NCBI GenBank assembly: GCA_003452395.1
Contig: DMOI01000066.1
Span: 1 to 8,172, forward strand
DNA length: 8,172 nt
Direction: 5' to 3'
Source of the DNA: Clostridiales bacterium
GTDB taxonomy: Bacteria > Bacillota > Clostridia > Lachnospirales > UBA12420
This document shows, piece after piece, positions 1-6,068 of this stretch (position 1 is the first letter of the stretch; every line of letters starts with the position of its first letter). The position numbers were made by a program, and so were the translations under genes. The notes beneath the pieces were generated by a model that did no database searches, was not told the origin of the DNA, and saw nothing but the letters and a program-made list of their open reading frames with translations.

Positions 1-90
1 TAATATAATTTGTAAATCTACACGGTGTTTGAGTGACCTCTTTAGTGCTTTAAGATAGCATTTTTCATATACGGGAAACCACGTCATCAT
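1..90 (-). CDS. possible start of a gene running off the left edge (partial)
   Basis: A minus-strand frame opens with two adjacent ATG codons (90 and 87) and stays open to the window edge. It reads MMTWFPVYEK and then a lysine- and arginine-rich stretch ending in VDLQIIL. A weak AAAGG lies five bases before the second ATG. Thirty open codons are not significant in such AT-rich DNA, and no family is recognised. It lies downstream of the terminator at 496-529, so it would need its own promoter. Confidence 0.2.
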   Translation of the reverse strand, partial: MMTWFPVYEKCYLKALKRSLKHRVDLQIIL

Positions 91-495
91 AGCCTTTACT
101 GTCCATCTGCCCCTCTCTTATGACACCGTATTATTCATACTTGCATCCATCCACTTATAGATAAGTAAACCCCACTTTTGAGTTTCTCACATAGCTTCAT
201 GCATTCTCAGATTTCACAAGTTATTGAAAGTATTTTCTAGTCAATATATTATTGTTGTTAACTCGTATCCTATATTGTCTTACAGCCCTAGTATTTTCCA
301 CACACTGCATTCGATTTTTCTATCTCTTACATCTACAAAATTTCAACTAGTCAGCATGCCACATTCACTGTACAAAATTCTTACAACTAGTCAATCATTA
401 CCAACTGCTTTTCCCCCAATATTATAGTTTATAACCGCTACCCAACGACCTTTGATTTTCATACTGTCGTTAGATCAATGTATCACTTATAAACA
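91..495. other. gene-poor stretch beyond the element's last terminator
   Basis: No convincing gene is seen. A 67-codon plus-strand frame at 224-427 starts with TTG, has no ribosome site and is mostly hydrophobic, so it is probably chance. A 23-codon minus-strand frame (462-391, beginning MKIKGRWVAV) also lacks a clear ribosome site. The stretch does hold three TGACTAG words, described separately. It may include the outer end of the mobile element, but no copy of the tRNA-Arg 3' half is found here. Confidence 0.4.
237..393 (-). repeat. three dispersed TGACTAG direct repeats
   Basis: On the minus strand, TGACTAG occurs at 387-393, 347-353 and 237-243. The first two copies are longer: each reads TGACTAGTTG, then A/T-rich bases, then TTTTGTA, about 40 bp apart. 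All three have the same orientation. Such short directly repeated words near an integrase gene can be recombinase arm sites, but this is only an inference and AT-rich chance repeats are possible. Confidence 0.3.
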
Positions 496-529
496 ACAAA
501 AAATCGTACCCCACTCGGAATACGATTTT
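496..529 (-). terminator. rho-independent terminator after the recombinase operon
   Basis: A perfect 9-bp stem (500-508 with 521-529) closes a 12-base loop. On the minus strand it is followed by six U residues. It lies 20 bp after the stop codon of the 104-aa gene and so ends the transcript carrying the recombinase genes. Confidence 0.8.
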
Positions 530-549
530 GCTCTCTTTTATATGTACCA

Positions 550-864
550 TTATTGTGCAAATAAGTAACCTTCTTCATCTTTTATTATCATCACTTTACC
601 AAAGTGATTCAGTGCTTTGTTTTCCTTGTAGTAAAAATATGCCTCATGCTTTCCAACATCCAGTTCTACTGCTTCTCTATTAATCTTACTTAGTATCATT
701 GCTACTGTTTCACAGTCAGTCTCGCCATATACGTTGACTCCAACATACATCAAATTGTTTTCAGTCATATGACACACTGTTTCTACTAAAATCTCTTCTA
801 ACTCAATGCCAGAAACATAATCAAGTATGATTCTCTCGACACGCCCCATTGTTTGAAATACCAT
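550..864 (-). CDS. hypothetical protein, 104 aa, coupled to the integrase gene
   Basis: I do not recognise this protein. The frame is open further upstream from a TTG at 882, but the ATG at 864 is the better start because AGAGGAG lies eight bases before it, giving 104 residues beginning MVFQTMGRVE. The ribosome site overlaps the last codons and the TGA of the tyrosine recombinase gene, so translation is probably coupled. The protein is acidic, has no signal peptide or membrane segment, and looks like a small alternating alpha/beta fold: an N-terminal helix (residues 8-35), then strands around VGVNVYG (41-47), AYFYYK (75-80) and KVMIIKD (90-96). A terminator follows directly. Its position suggests an accessory role to the recombinase, for example a directionality factor, but nothing in the sequence proves that. 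Confidence 0.7.
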   Translation of the reverse strand: MVFQTMGRVERIILDYVSGIELEEILVETVCHMTENNLMYVGVNVYGETDCETVAMILSKINREAVELDVGKHEAYFYYKENKALNHFGKVMIIKDEEGYLFAQ

Positions 865-878
865 AAACCCATCTCCTC

Positions 879-1520
879 TCAATATAAACCCATTGTTTTA
901 TTTGATTCCTGTATTGTTTTTGCTATATCTTTATTGCTGTATTGCAGATATATCAAAGTATTTCGAATATGAGAATGCCCAAGCACTCTCATTAACTGAA
1001 TGACGTTCATTCCACTATTAAGTAATTGAATTGCCCTACTGTGCCTGAATGTATGTGGGTGTGCCCTATCTGCATATTCACTGCCCAGTATTTCTTTGAA
1101 ATAACGAGTCATTTGCTGATTCACTGCTTGCATCGATATATGCCGTGTCTCTGTTTTTCTTGTAAACAGGTAATCTTCATTTGTCAAGTTTAATTCTTTC
1201 ATATAAAGCAATATCTCACTTTTCAGCTTGTCCGATATCTTCAGCACACGATACGCCTTTTTTCTTTGCTTGAGCGTTATTAACTTTACACTGCCTTGGT
1301 AGAAGTCAATGTCCTTTATCTTCACGACCAATGCTTCTGAAATTCTAGAGGCACTCTCGAACAAGAACAATGACAACATACGATGTAACTCACTCTTTAT
1401 GCCTGTTATTAGACGAATGACCTCATTTTCTTTAAGGTATTTAATTTCCTGTTCCTCGTTATCTCTTTTATTATCACTGTTTACTATCGCTTGACCACTG
1501 TCATACACGATTACATCCAT
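879..1520 (-). CDS. tyrosine recombinase, catalytic domain only (213 aa)
   Basis: This is a phage-integrase/XerCD-type site-specific recombinase that cuts and rejoins DNA through a 3'-phosphotyrosine. The full catalytic set is visible: Arg59 in ASRISEAL, a Lys at about 84 in LKQRKK, His156 and Arg159 in HTFRHS, His182 in LGHSH, and the nucleophile Tyr191 in TLIYLQ. Usual integrases are 300-400 aa and have an N-terminal core-binding domain. Here only about 28 polar residues precede the catalytic fold, so the size is nearer to FimB/FimE-type invertases (about 200 aa). The ATG at 1520 is preceded by AAAGGGG at good spacing. It is second in a three-gene transcript, with the 104-aa gene coupled to its stop. 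It most likely moves the element next to tRNA-Arg; a DNA invertase role is the main alternative. Confidence 0.9.
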   Translation of the reverse strand: MDVIVYDSGQAIVNSDNKRDNEEQEIKYLKENEVIRLITGIKSELHRMLSLFLFESASRISEALVVKIKDIDFYQGSVKLITLKQRKKAYRVLKISDKLKSEILLYMKELNLTNEDYLFTRKTETRHISMQAVNQQMTRYFKEILGSEYADRAHPHTFRHSRAIQLLNSGMNVIQLMRVLGHSHIRNTLIYLQYSNKDIAKTIQESNKTMGLY

Positions 1521-1531
1521 AATTACACCCC

Positions 1532-1643
1532 TTTCAACTCTACTTTCGAGTTCGGCATATCCTCAACATTTATACAATTTTAGACAGTCATCTTCACTAA
1601 TTTCACACCACTTTACCTACCATTTTCAACAGCCTACTTTCGA
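1532..1643 (-). repeat. imperfect direct repeat upstream of the integrase gene
   Basis: On the minus strand, TCGAAAGTAG followed by one or three bases and GTTGAAA occurs twice, at 1624-1643 and 1532-1549. The upstream copy sits in a 16-bp near-palindrome centred on TTTCGAAA (1634-1649). The downstream copy directly adjoins the ribosome site of the integrase gene. This could be a paired operator or a recombinase binding site. Confidence 0.4.
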
Positions 1644-1686
1644 AAATAGACCATATTCTAAACTAAACAAACTTCTATATTCACTG

Positions 1687-2067
1687 TTACTTTCTCATAA
1701 GTCTGTTGTTTATAATAATCATCAACCGCATCATCATCATTTCGTCCTTGTTCCACGGATTAAGGGTGGAGAAGTTATCTTCAACAAAAGTAACATCCAT
1801 TCCCTTCTTATAGTTGATATATTCCACAAGCTCAACCAACTGTTTTATGCCTCGAATCACTTTGTTCATGTTGCTGAACACAATCTCTGTTCCCTGTGGA
1901 AATTTATTGATGATTTCATACAGAGTCTGTACTCCAGCCTCTGTTCGATAATGATAAAACTCGTCTATCGCCCTATCCCTACCCAGTATATTCATTTCTG
2001 TTTCACCGCCATTTCCAATAATATCAGTGAATATGCCTATGCGTAGTGACTCTTCCTTTTCTTCCAT
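1687..2067 (-). CDS. resolvase-like N-terminal domain protein, probably catalytically inactive (126 aa)
   Basis: The ATG at 2067 follows a very strong AGGAGGG. From about residue 47 the order of elements resembles the N-terminal domain of serine recombinases: a helix (QTLYEIINKFPQG), a strand (TEIVFSNMN), a helix (IKQLVELVEYINYKKGM), a strand (DVTFVED), then an N-F-S-T-L-N-P turn and a final helix. In active resolvases these positions carry the D-R-L-G-R motif and the T-P motif. Here D-R-L-x-R has become N-K-V-I-R, with only the last Arg (Arg72) kept. The catalytic serine expected near residue 12-16 (R-V-S-T) is absent, since the segment reads GIFTDII. No C-terminal DNA-binding domain follows. 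If the relationship is real, this is a stand-alone, inactive recombinase fold, perhaps regulatory. The similarity is by eye and may be wrong. It is the first gene of the recombinase transcript. Confidence 0.6.
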   Translation of the reverse strand: MEEKEESLRIGIFTDIIGNGGETEMNILGRDRAIDEFYHYRTEAGVQTLYEIINKFPQGTEIVFSNMNKVIRGIKQLVELVEYINYKKGMDVTFVEDNFSTLNPWNKDEMMMMRLMIIINNRLMRK

Positions 2068-2104
2068 TGTGAATCCCTCCTCGTCTTTATATGTGATTTA
2101 CTAC

Positions 2105-2126
2105 TTTATACTTCATCATCAAGTAT
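2105..2126 (-). promoter_or_regulatory. candidate -10 with overlapping inverted repeat
   Basis: On the minus strand, a TATAAA (2105-2110) lies about 40 bp before the start codon of the 126-aa gene. It overlaps a 6-bp inverted repeat (2108-2113 with 2121-2126, ATACTT / AAGTAT, 7-bp spacer). There is no good -35. The layout would suit a repressor-controlled start for the recombinase transcript, but the evidence is weak. Confidence 0.3.
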
Positions 2127-2181
2127 CAAGTAAGGTCGTGATAGCGAGTTACTAAGCTATATTCAATTGTAATATTGCATC

Positions 2182-2218
2182 AAAAAAGCACAGACATTTT
2201 AGCTCATGCCTGCGCTTT
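2182..2218 (-). terminator. rho-independent terminator after the methyltransferase operon
   Basis: A 13-bp stem (2185-2197 with 2206-2218, two G-U wobbles on the minus strand) closes an 8-base loop and is followed by UUUUUU. It lies about 85 bp after the methyltransferase stop codon and separates the two transcription units of the element. Confidence 0.85.
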
Positions 2219-2302
2219 ATTTCTACTATCATAATTTTATACACCCTATGTATTTTAAAATTTTCAAGAGTAGTAATCCAGTAATTTTGTAATTTTTACA
2301 TA

Positions 2303-3127
2303 TTATTTAACTTCAAAGTTTGTCCAGATAATTTCATCAACGTAGTCCTTTGTTTCCCCAAGAATAGAAACTTTTGAGGATTTAGGTACAGTTTTTAATA
2401 TATACTTATTCCATCCTTTGTCCCCACAGAGTATTTCATTGTAAAGAGCATTGTCATACCCACAAACCACCACTTTTGCCTTTGAATCTACCAGTATTTC
2501 TAGCATTTTTCTATGTTCTGACTCCGTCATCATATCATTTGCATAAAGCTTTCCACCTGTTCTCAATTCTCCAAAGTACGGGGAGTCATTGAGAATGAAG
2601 CAGTTCTCCATGTCTTTGTACTCTTTCAAAATATCAAGTGCTGATTTATTATATACTTCAATGCCTTCAAGGTTTTCAGCAATTTCTACCTTTTTAATTA
2701 GACTGTTTTCAAATATTACATCTTCATTCCCTTTACGTATCCCTGCAAACTCTTTCATCATCCCATTGTATGAACAGAGCGCCAAATACCAGACAAATGC
2801 GGCTTTATCAGTTACACTTAATGTATCGAATTCCTTTTTCACTCTTTCTTTTATTTTCTTAAAGCACTCTTCACTATATTCTAGCTCAAACATCTTTCTT
2901 ATTACGGGTTCGCGTGTTTCATTATTGCTTAATGCAGTCATAAGTGCTACCAATTTTGGATTCAAATCGTTGTATATCCTTCTTTCAGCTGTTGAATGAG
3001 TTCCAACCGAGAACATTCCACCAAAGCTTTCCAAATGTATATTACATGTCTCTGGTCGAAGACTGTTTATGTCTTCGACCACCCTTGCTTTTGCACCTAC
3101 CCACTTGCTTATTGTCATTGTTTTCAT
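2303..3127 (-). CDS. D12-class (Dam-like) adenine-N6 DNA methyltransferase
   Basis: This protein should transfer a methyl group from S-adenosylmethionine to the N6 of adenine in a specific DNA site. At 274 aa it is normal for the Dam/D12 family. Motifs appear in family order: WVGAK (9-13, motif X region), ESFGGMFSVG (33-42, AdoMet-binding motif I), YNDLNPKLV (52-60), and DSPY (181-184), which stands where DPPY is usual. Near the C-terminus DYVDEIIWTN (261-270) matches the typical E-x-L-W-x-N end. The second proline and the aromatic residue of motif IV are kept and the first proline is replaced by Ser. The ATG at 3127 lies one base after the ATPase stop codon, with GGAGG inside the end of that gene, so the two are translationally coupled. 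No restriction endonuclease is seen, so it is an orphan methylase or a partner of the ATPase. Confidence 0.85.
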   Translation of the reverse strand: MKTMTISKWVGAKARVVEDINSLRPETCNIHLESFGGMFSVGTHSTAERRIYNDLNPKLVALMTALSNNETREPVIRKMFELEYSEECFKKIKERVKKEFDTLSVTDKAAFVWYLALCSYNGMMKEFAGIRKGNEDVIFENSLIKKVEIAENLEGIEVYNKSALDILKEYKDMENCFILNDSPYFGELRTGGKLYANDMMTESEHRKMLEILVDSKAKVVVCGYDNALYNEILCGDKGWNKYILKTVPKSSKVSILGETKDYVDEIIWTNFEVK

Positions 3128-3128
3128 G

Positions 3129-4652
3129 CTACTCCACCTCCACTAAGGTATTTTTTATACAGATTACTTTTAGTGCTTTTCCTTGATGGCTAATTGTATA
3201 TGTGTATCCTTCTTGTTGAATCAACATTCCGTCTTCTGAAAGCACCTCTTTTACCTCTGATGGCTTATAACCTTTACTCTCTACAAATGAATTAAACTCA
3301 TTTACAGGGATGTTTATGTTGTTTTTTCTTATGTATTCCTTATATTCATCGTTCCCTAATTGTATTAGCTCGGGGTATATTTTATTTACAATACTGTTTG
3401 AATTACTATATTCTTTAAATTCATTGAGGTTGCTTTGATATATCGACATCATAAACTCCTTTATTTCCTTTATGTCAAATATTAATCCTAATGCCTGCTC
3501 TGTTAGTTTTGCTGTTACTGCAATGATCGCTATATTTTCAGCCGTTGCTTGTAATATCGGCTCATTTGGGATATGTTTTCTAATTTCTGTCAGTTCTTCT
3601 TCATACTTTTTCTGCACTGTTGCTACTGTTTCATTTTTAAGTATGAACTTTGCTAGACCAAGACCTGCCGTGCCATACTGTTCTTTACACATTTGCTGAA
3701 CTTCATTTGCTTGACTTGCATCACTGAATATACTTGTTTGGCACAACCTTATTTCGAGAAGTCTTGGAACTATCCCCATAAGCTTTGCATCAAACTTCTT
3801 ATTCTTACTACCATTTAGTAGTATGCTCTTCTCTGCTGTTATCACAATATTTAGATACCAGTGTTTTACTACATTTGCAAACCCCTTTATTATTCGCCCT
3901 ATGGATGTACCGCTGAAAAGCAAGTAGATTGTATCCATAAAGTTTCTATCCCTAGCATTAAGACTTGCATCGTCCACAGCAATCAAAGCATTGCCTGCAT
4001 CTGCAATCTTTTCTACCATATAATTATCCGTTGAACTAAATGTAAGATTGATATTTGCATCAGTAGTGCTACTGTATACACTTGTACATAAAGAAGTAAG
4101 AGTTGTTTTCCCTGTCCTACTTTTTCCAATCAACCCCATTATGATTGGTGTTTTTTTTAACAGCCCTACCACAATAGAAGCAAGACTTACAAGTACCGCC
4201 AACTGGATTATTTTGTTGTTTGCCATAATTTTTTTTACTCTGTTAACCCACTCAACTAATGTTCCTCTCTTCTGCGATGTATCCTTCACATCTGCTATGA
4301 TTTCTTCTCCTTCAGTATCAATTACAGAAGACCCTACATATGCTGTTGCATTACCATCCTCATCAAATATAAATCCTTTCATATTTTCATACGATGGTAT
4401 GACTGGTAAAGTGTCATGCTTCGTTTGTATATCTTTTATAATATCCCTTATTACCAGTGGGTTGTATACTTTTCCAAAACGTTGAATCTCAAATATCTTT
4501 GTTTGTATTTCATCAATAAAGAATTCAGTTACAGTAATGTGCTTGCCTTCTTTCTTCATGTAGAGTCTTACCTTTCTTTCTCCATTTGCCTTTTCAACTA
4601 CCCCTGCATAGAGATTCTCCCTGATTTTGTATAGTTCTTCTAATGTTGTCAT
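3129..4652 (-). CDS. DUF927-type P-loop ATPase, likely helicase
   Basis: A 507-aa protein of the DUF927 helicase-like type, often found in mobile elements next to replication or primase genes. Residues 1-130 are a variable N-terminal part. The ATPase core follows: Walker A GKSRTGKT (176-183), Walker B ALIAVDD (222-228), a sensor-like strand NIVITAE (268-274) and an arginine-bearing segment VPRLLEIR (295-302). The last 50 residues (VKEVLSEDGMLIQQEG onward) resemble the small C-terminal winged-helix end common in this family. The frame is open to an ATG at 4724, but the ATG at 4652 is chosen because GGAGGC lies seven bases before it, while the upstream extension is hydrophobic and crosses the inverted repeat at 4665-4713. 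It abuts the methyltransferase gene (1-bp gap). It probably unwinds or translocates DNA; whether for replication or defence cannot be told. Confidence 0.85.
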   Translation of the reverse strand: MTTLEELYKIRENLYAGVVEKANGERKVRLYMKKEGKHITVTEFFIDEIQTKIFEIQRFGKVYNPLVIRDIIKDIQTKHDTLPVIPSYENMKGFIFDEDGNATAYVGSSVIDTEGEEIIADVKDTSQKRGTLVEWVNRVKKIMANNKIIQLAVLVSLASIVVGLLKKTPIIMGLIGKSRTGKTTLTSLCTSVYSSTTDANINLTFSSTDNYMVEKIADAGNALIAVDDASLNARDRNFMDTIYLLFSGTSIGRIIKGFANVVKHWYLNIVITAEKSILLNGSKNKKFDAKLMGIVPRLLEIRLCQTSIFSDASQANEVQQMCKEQYGTAGLGLAKFILKNETVATVQKKYEEELTEIRKHIPNEPILQATAENIAIIAVTAKLTEQALGLIFDIKEIKEFMMSIYQSNLNEFKEYSNSNSIVNKIYPELIQLGNDEYKEYIRKNNINIPVNEFNSFVESKGYKPSEVKEVLSEDGMLIQQEGYTYTISHQGKALKVICIKNTLVEVE

Positions 4653-4664
4653 ACAAATCGCCTC

Positions 4665-4713
4665 CATGAGATATAAATTTAAAATATTGATTCTAAATAC
4701 ATTATATCTCATG
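4665..4713 (-). promoter_or_regulatory. perfect 12-bp inverted repeat before the ATPase gene
   Basis: The arms CATGAGATATAA (4665-4676) and TTATATCTCATG (4702-4713) are perfect inverted copies separated by 25 bp. The proximal arm touches the GGAGG ribosome site of the ATPase gene. The distal arm contains TATAAT (4701-4706, minus strand), a possible -10 without a good -35 at 17 bp. It could be a two-site operator, or an RNA hairpin that masks the ribosome site. There is no U-run, so it is not a terminator. Confidence 0.6.
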
Positions 4714-4884
4714 CATAATATCAATTAAACAAACAATAATATGCTGTTTTGATAGCAAATTTTCGTTCTTCATGTCTATTTTTAATGTTGCATGCACTTT
4801 TTTTATACATCATGCAGATTCATCCAGTGAGTTGTCCGTTATACATTATCTTCCCTCTTCATTTCATGTTAAACTATTTAAAAT
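4714..4884 (-). other. intergenic spacer with a possible 30-codon frame
   Basis: This AT-rich spacer separates the 256-aa gene from the ATPase gene. No terminator is visible, so the upstream transcript probably continues through. A minus-strand frame at 4813-4721 begins ATG ATG and would encode a basic 30-aa peptide starting MMYKKSACNI. Only a weak GGATGA lies upstream, so coding is unproven. Confidence 0.25.
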
Positions 4885-5655
4885 TTATTTTTCAGTCTTC
4901 AATACCATCGTTGCTTCAGCCAACTTTAACTGTCTTGAAAGTATTTCTATGTATTGTTTCAGTTTAATTTCATCCATTTTTGCCAAGTCTGATAACTTAA
5001 GAGCATTAAGTTTATTTATTGCCTCTTTAGCACTCATCAGCTCTGAAAAGTCATTCATTTTACTTCCTGACTGCATATAATATGATAACTTGTACAATTC
5101 TTCTCTTTCCTTGCTATCTACCTCTAGCACTTCAGATATCGCTTTATCAATTTTCTCTTCGAAGTTTATCATTGTTTTTCCAGATTCCACATCATCAACT
5201 GTTACATCGATTTTCTTTGTATATATCAATTTTCCGTCCTTGTCTACATATTCTCCTTTCAGTATCCTCTCAAGAGCTTCTCCCTTTTTTATTCTGTTTG
5301 CCACCATTCTTAGAGTTCTTTGCTTTATTTCAGGAATTGCGGCTATAGTATCTAGGTATTTAGTCCATTCCTCTATACTTATATCATCTATTTCTAGTGC
5401 CATTTCTCCCTTAAATACACGTTCATCAACCAAAGTCATATCATTTAATTCCTTTGCTAACTTCTTTAACTTTATAGTATAACCATCTCCTAATATTTTT
5501 CCATTATATACGTTTCTATCAATATCAATCAAATGATAGAATTTATCCATGTTGCCATTCTTTTTCTTTTTTCTGAATATATACCAGGCTCTTTTCAAAA
5601 CAAAGTAGTTGATTCTTATTTTCAATTTTCTATCTGCTTTATCTAATTCCGACAC
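4885..5655 (-). CDS. hypothetical protein, 256 aa, first gene of the ATPase-methyltransferase operon
   Basis: I do not recognise this protein. The start is taken at the GTG at 5655, because GGGGGAG lies five bases before it; the ATG at 5682 would place the start within seven bases of the promoter -10. The N-terminal 32 residues are highly basic (KLKIRINYF, FRKKKK). Residues 36-71 (MDKFYHLIDIDRNVYN onward to LAKEL) look helical and could be an atypical helix-turn-helix, but this is weak. Residues 80-100 include the FKGE and EEWTKYL segments. The second half (165-250) is charged and helical with heptad-like leucines (LYKLSYYM, LNALKLSDL, YIEILSRQLKL), suggesting a coiled coil. It has no signal peptide or membrane segment. 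It has its own promoter and precedes the ATPase gene, so it may be a regulator, a replication initiator or a loader for that ATPase. These are inferences only. Confidence 0.75.
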   Translation of the reverse strand: MSELDKADRKLKIRINYFVLKRAWYIFRKKKKNGNMDKFYHLIDIDRNVYNGKILGDGYTIKLKKLAKELNDMTLVDERVFKGEMALEIDDISIEEWTKYLDTIAAIPEIKQRTLRMVANRIKKGEALERILKGEYVDKDGKLIYTKKIDVTVDDVESGKTMINFEEKIDKAISEVLEVDSKEREELYKLSYYMQSGSKMNDFSELMSAKEAINKLNALKLSDLAKMDEIKLKQYIEILSRQLKLAEATMVLKTEK

Positions 5656-5685
5656 AGTGACTCCCCCTTCCAATATTCTCATACC

Positions 5686-5714
5686 ATTATACTACATGTT
5701 ACATATTTCGTCAC
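5686..5714 (-). promoter_or_regulatory. sigma-A type promoter of the 256-aa gene operon
   Basis: On the minus strand, a perfect TATAAT (5686-5691) is preceded at 17 bp by GTGACG (5709-5714), which keeps the TGAC core of the -35 box. Transcription would start near 5679, giving a leader of about 24 bases that includes the ribosome site of the GTG start. Confidence 0.55.
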
Positions 5715-5779
5715 TATATATCCTTAAAGATTATTTTATGCATCTGGTAATTTAGTAATGTAGTAACCCATCTCATAGC

Positions 5780-5791
5780 GTGTATATACAC
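5780..5791. repeat. 12-bp perfect palindrome
   Basis: GTGTATATACAC is a perfect 12-bp palindrome, 22 bp beyond the tRNA-Arg terminator and about 66 bp upstream of the operon promoter. It could bind a dimeric regulator or an element recombination factor; nothing further supports either. Confidence 0.35.
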
Positions 5792-5813
5792 TCACCCAAT
5801 TCCTGCCCAAAGC

Positions 5814-5853
5814 AAAAGGAACATATAAGCCATTTAGCCCATATGTCCCTTTT
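5814..5853 (-). terminator. terminator of tRNA-Arg
   Basis: A 13-bp stem with one G-U pair (5814-5826 with 5841-5853) is extended inward by a GGGC/GCUU stem and followed on the minus strand by UUUUGCUUU. It starts 11 bp after the tRNA-Arg 3' end and should end the tRNA transcript. Confidence 0.8.
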
Positions 5854-5864
5854 CATCGTTATAT

Positions 5865-5938
5865 TGTGCCCGGCGGGATTCGAACCCACGACCCCTTGGT
5901 TCGTAGCCAAGTACTCTATCCAGCTGAGCTACGGGCAC
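5865..5938 (-). tRNA. tRNA-Arg(ACG)
   Basis: A complete 74-nt cloverleaf is present. The acceptor stem GTGCCCG/CGGGCAC is fully paired, the anticodon stem CTTGG/CCAAG holds the loop CTACGAA (anticodon ACG, read as ICG after deamination), and the T-arm is GTGGG-TTCGAAT-CCCGC. The discriminator is A and CCA is not encoded. A related 5' half lies 110 bp upstream, so the 5' part of this gene may have been supplied by a mobile element. Confidence 0.95.
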
Positions 5939-5954
5939 TTATTCAATAAATGTA

Positions 5955-5993
5955 GCCACAAAATGCATCTTATTTCTGCATTTCCCTTGTGGC
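5955..5993. repeat. 13-bp hairpin between the two Arg 5' halves, with an overlapping alternative hairpin
   Basis: GCCACAA (5955-5961) pairs with TTGTGGC (5987-5993), and AATGCA (5962-5967) pairs with TGCATT (5977-5982). There is a 4-base bulge and a 9-base loop. The right arm can instead form CCCTTG-TGG-CAAGGG (5984-5998), so the two folds exclude each other. A TGGCTAC word shared with both Arg anticodon regions lies at the base (5952-5958, minus strand). Confidence 0.55.
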
Positions 5994-6009
5994 AAGGGTT
6001 TGCAGTTGC

Positions 6010-6048
6010 TTCGTAGCCAAACACTCTATCCAGCTGAGCTACGCGCAC
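6010..6048 (-). pseudogene. tRNA-Arg 5'-half remnant
   Basis: These 39 bases match the first 39 bases of the intact tRNA-Arg gene (5900-5938) with three differences: one in the acceptor stem (GTGCGCG) and two at the top of the anticodon stem. Similarity stops exactly after the anticodon loop (CTACGAA), and no T-arm or 3' acceptor strand follows. This is the break point expected of tyrosine-recombinase integration at an anticodon loop. A likely promoter lies just upstream, so this may be the original chromosomal 5' half. Confidence 0.85.
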
Positions 6049-6068
6049 ATGTTTTGTTTTATAATTAT

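Larger units (their letters stand above)
1..5813 (-). mobile_element. putative integrated element downstream of tRNA-Arg (limits uncertain)
   Basis: Six minus-strand genes including a tyrosine recombinase, a recombinase-like protein, a DUF927 ATPase and an orphan methyltransferase follow the 3' end of tRNA-Arg directly. This gene content is typical of integrative elements, and the 3' side of a tRNA gene is their usual site. The expected displaced 3' half of tRNA-Arg at the far end is not in the window. The left limit is therefore unknown, and the right limit is set at the tRNA-Arg terminator only for convenience. No structural, portal or conjugation gene is seen, so a full phage or conjugative element is not supported from this part alone. 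Confidence 0.5.

Noticed and set aside
21..129. 7-bp inverted repeat ACGGTGT / ACACCGT, about 100 bp apart
   Set aside because: A 7-bp match over this distance is expected by chance.
224..427. 67-aa plus-strand frame
   Set aside because: It has a TTG start, no ribosome site, low-complexity composition and no recognisable family.
2589..2999. 136-aa plus-strand frame
   Set aside because: It is a shadow of the methyltransferase gene on the opposite strand.
4048..4485. 145-aa plus-strand hydrophobic frame
   Set aside because: It lies wholly antisense to the DUF927 ATPase gene, which has clear motifs and a ribosome site.
5780..6016. 78-aa plus-strand frame with CPAGFEPTTPWF
   Set aside because: It is the reverse-strand translation of tRNA-Arg, a common false protein.
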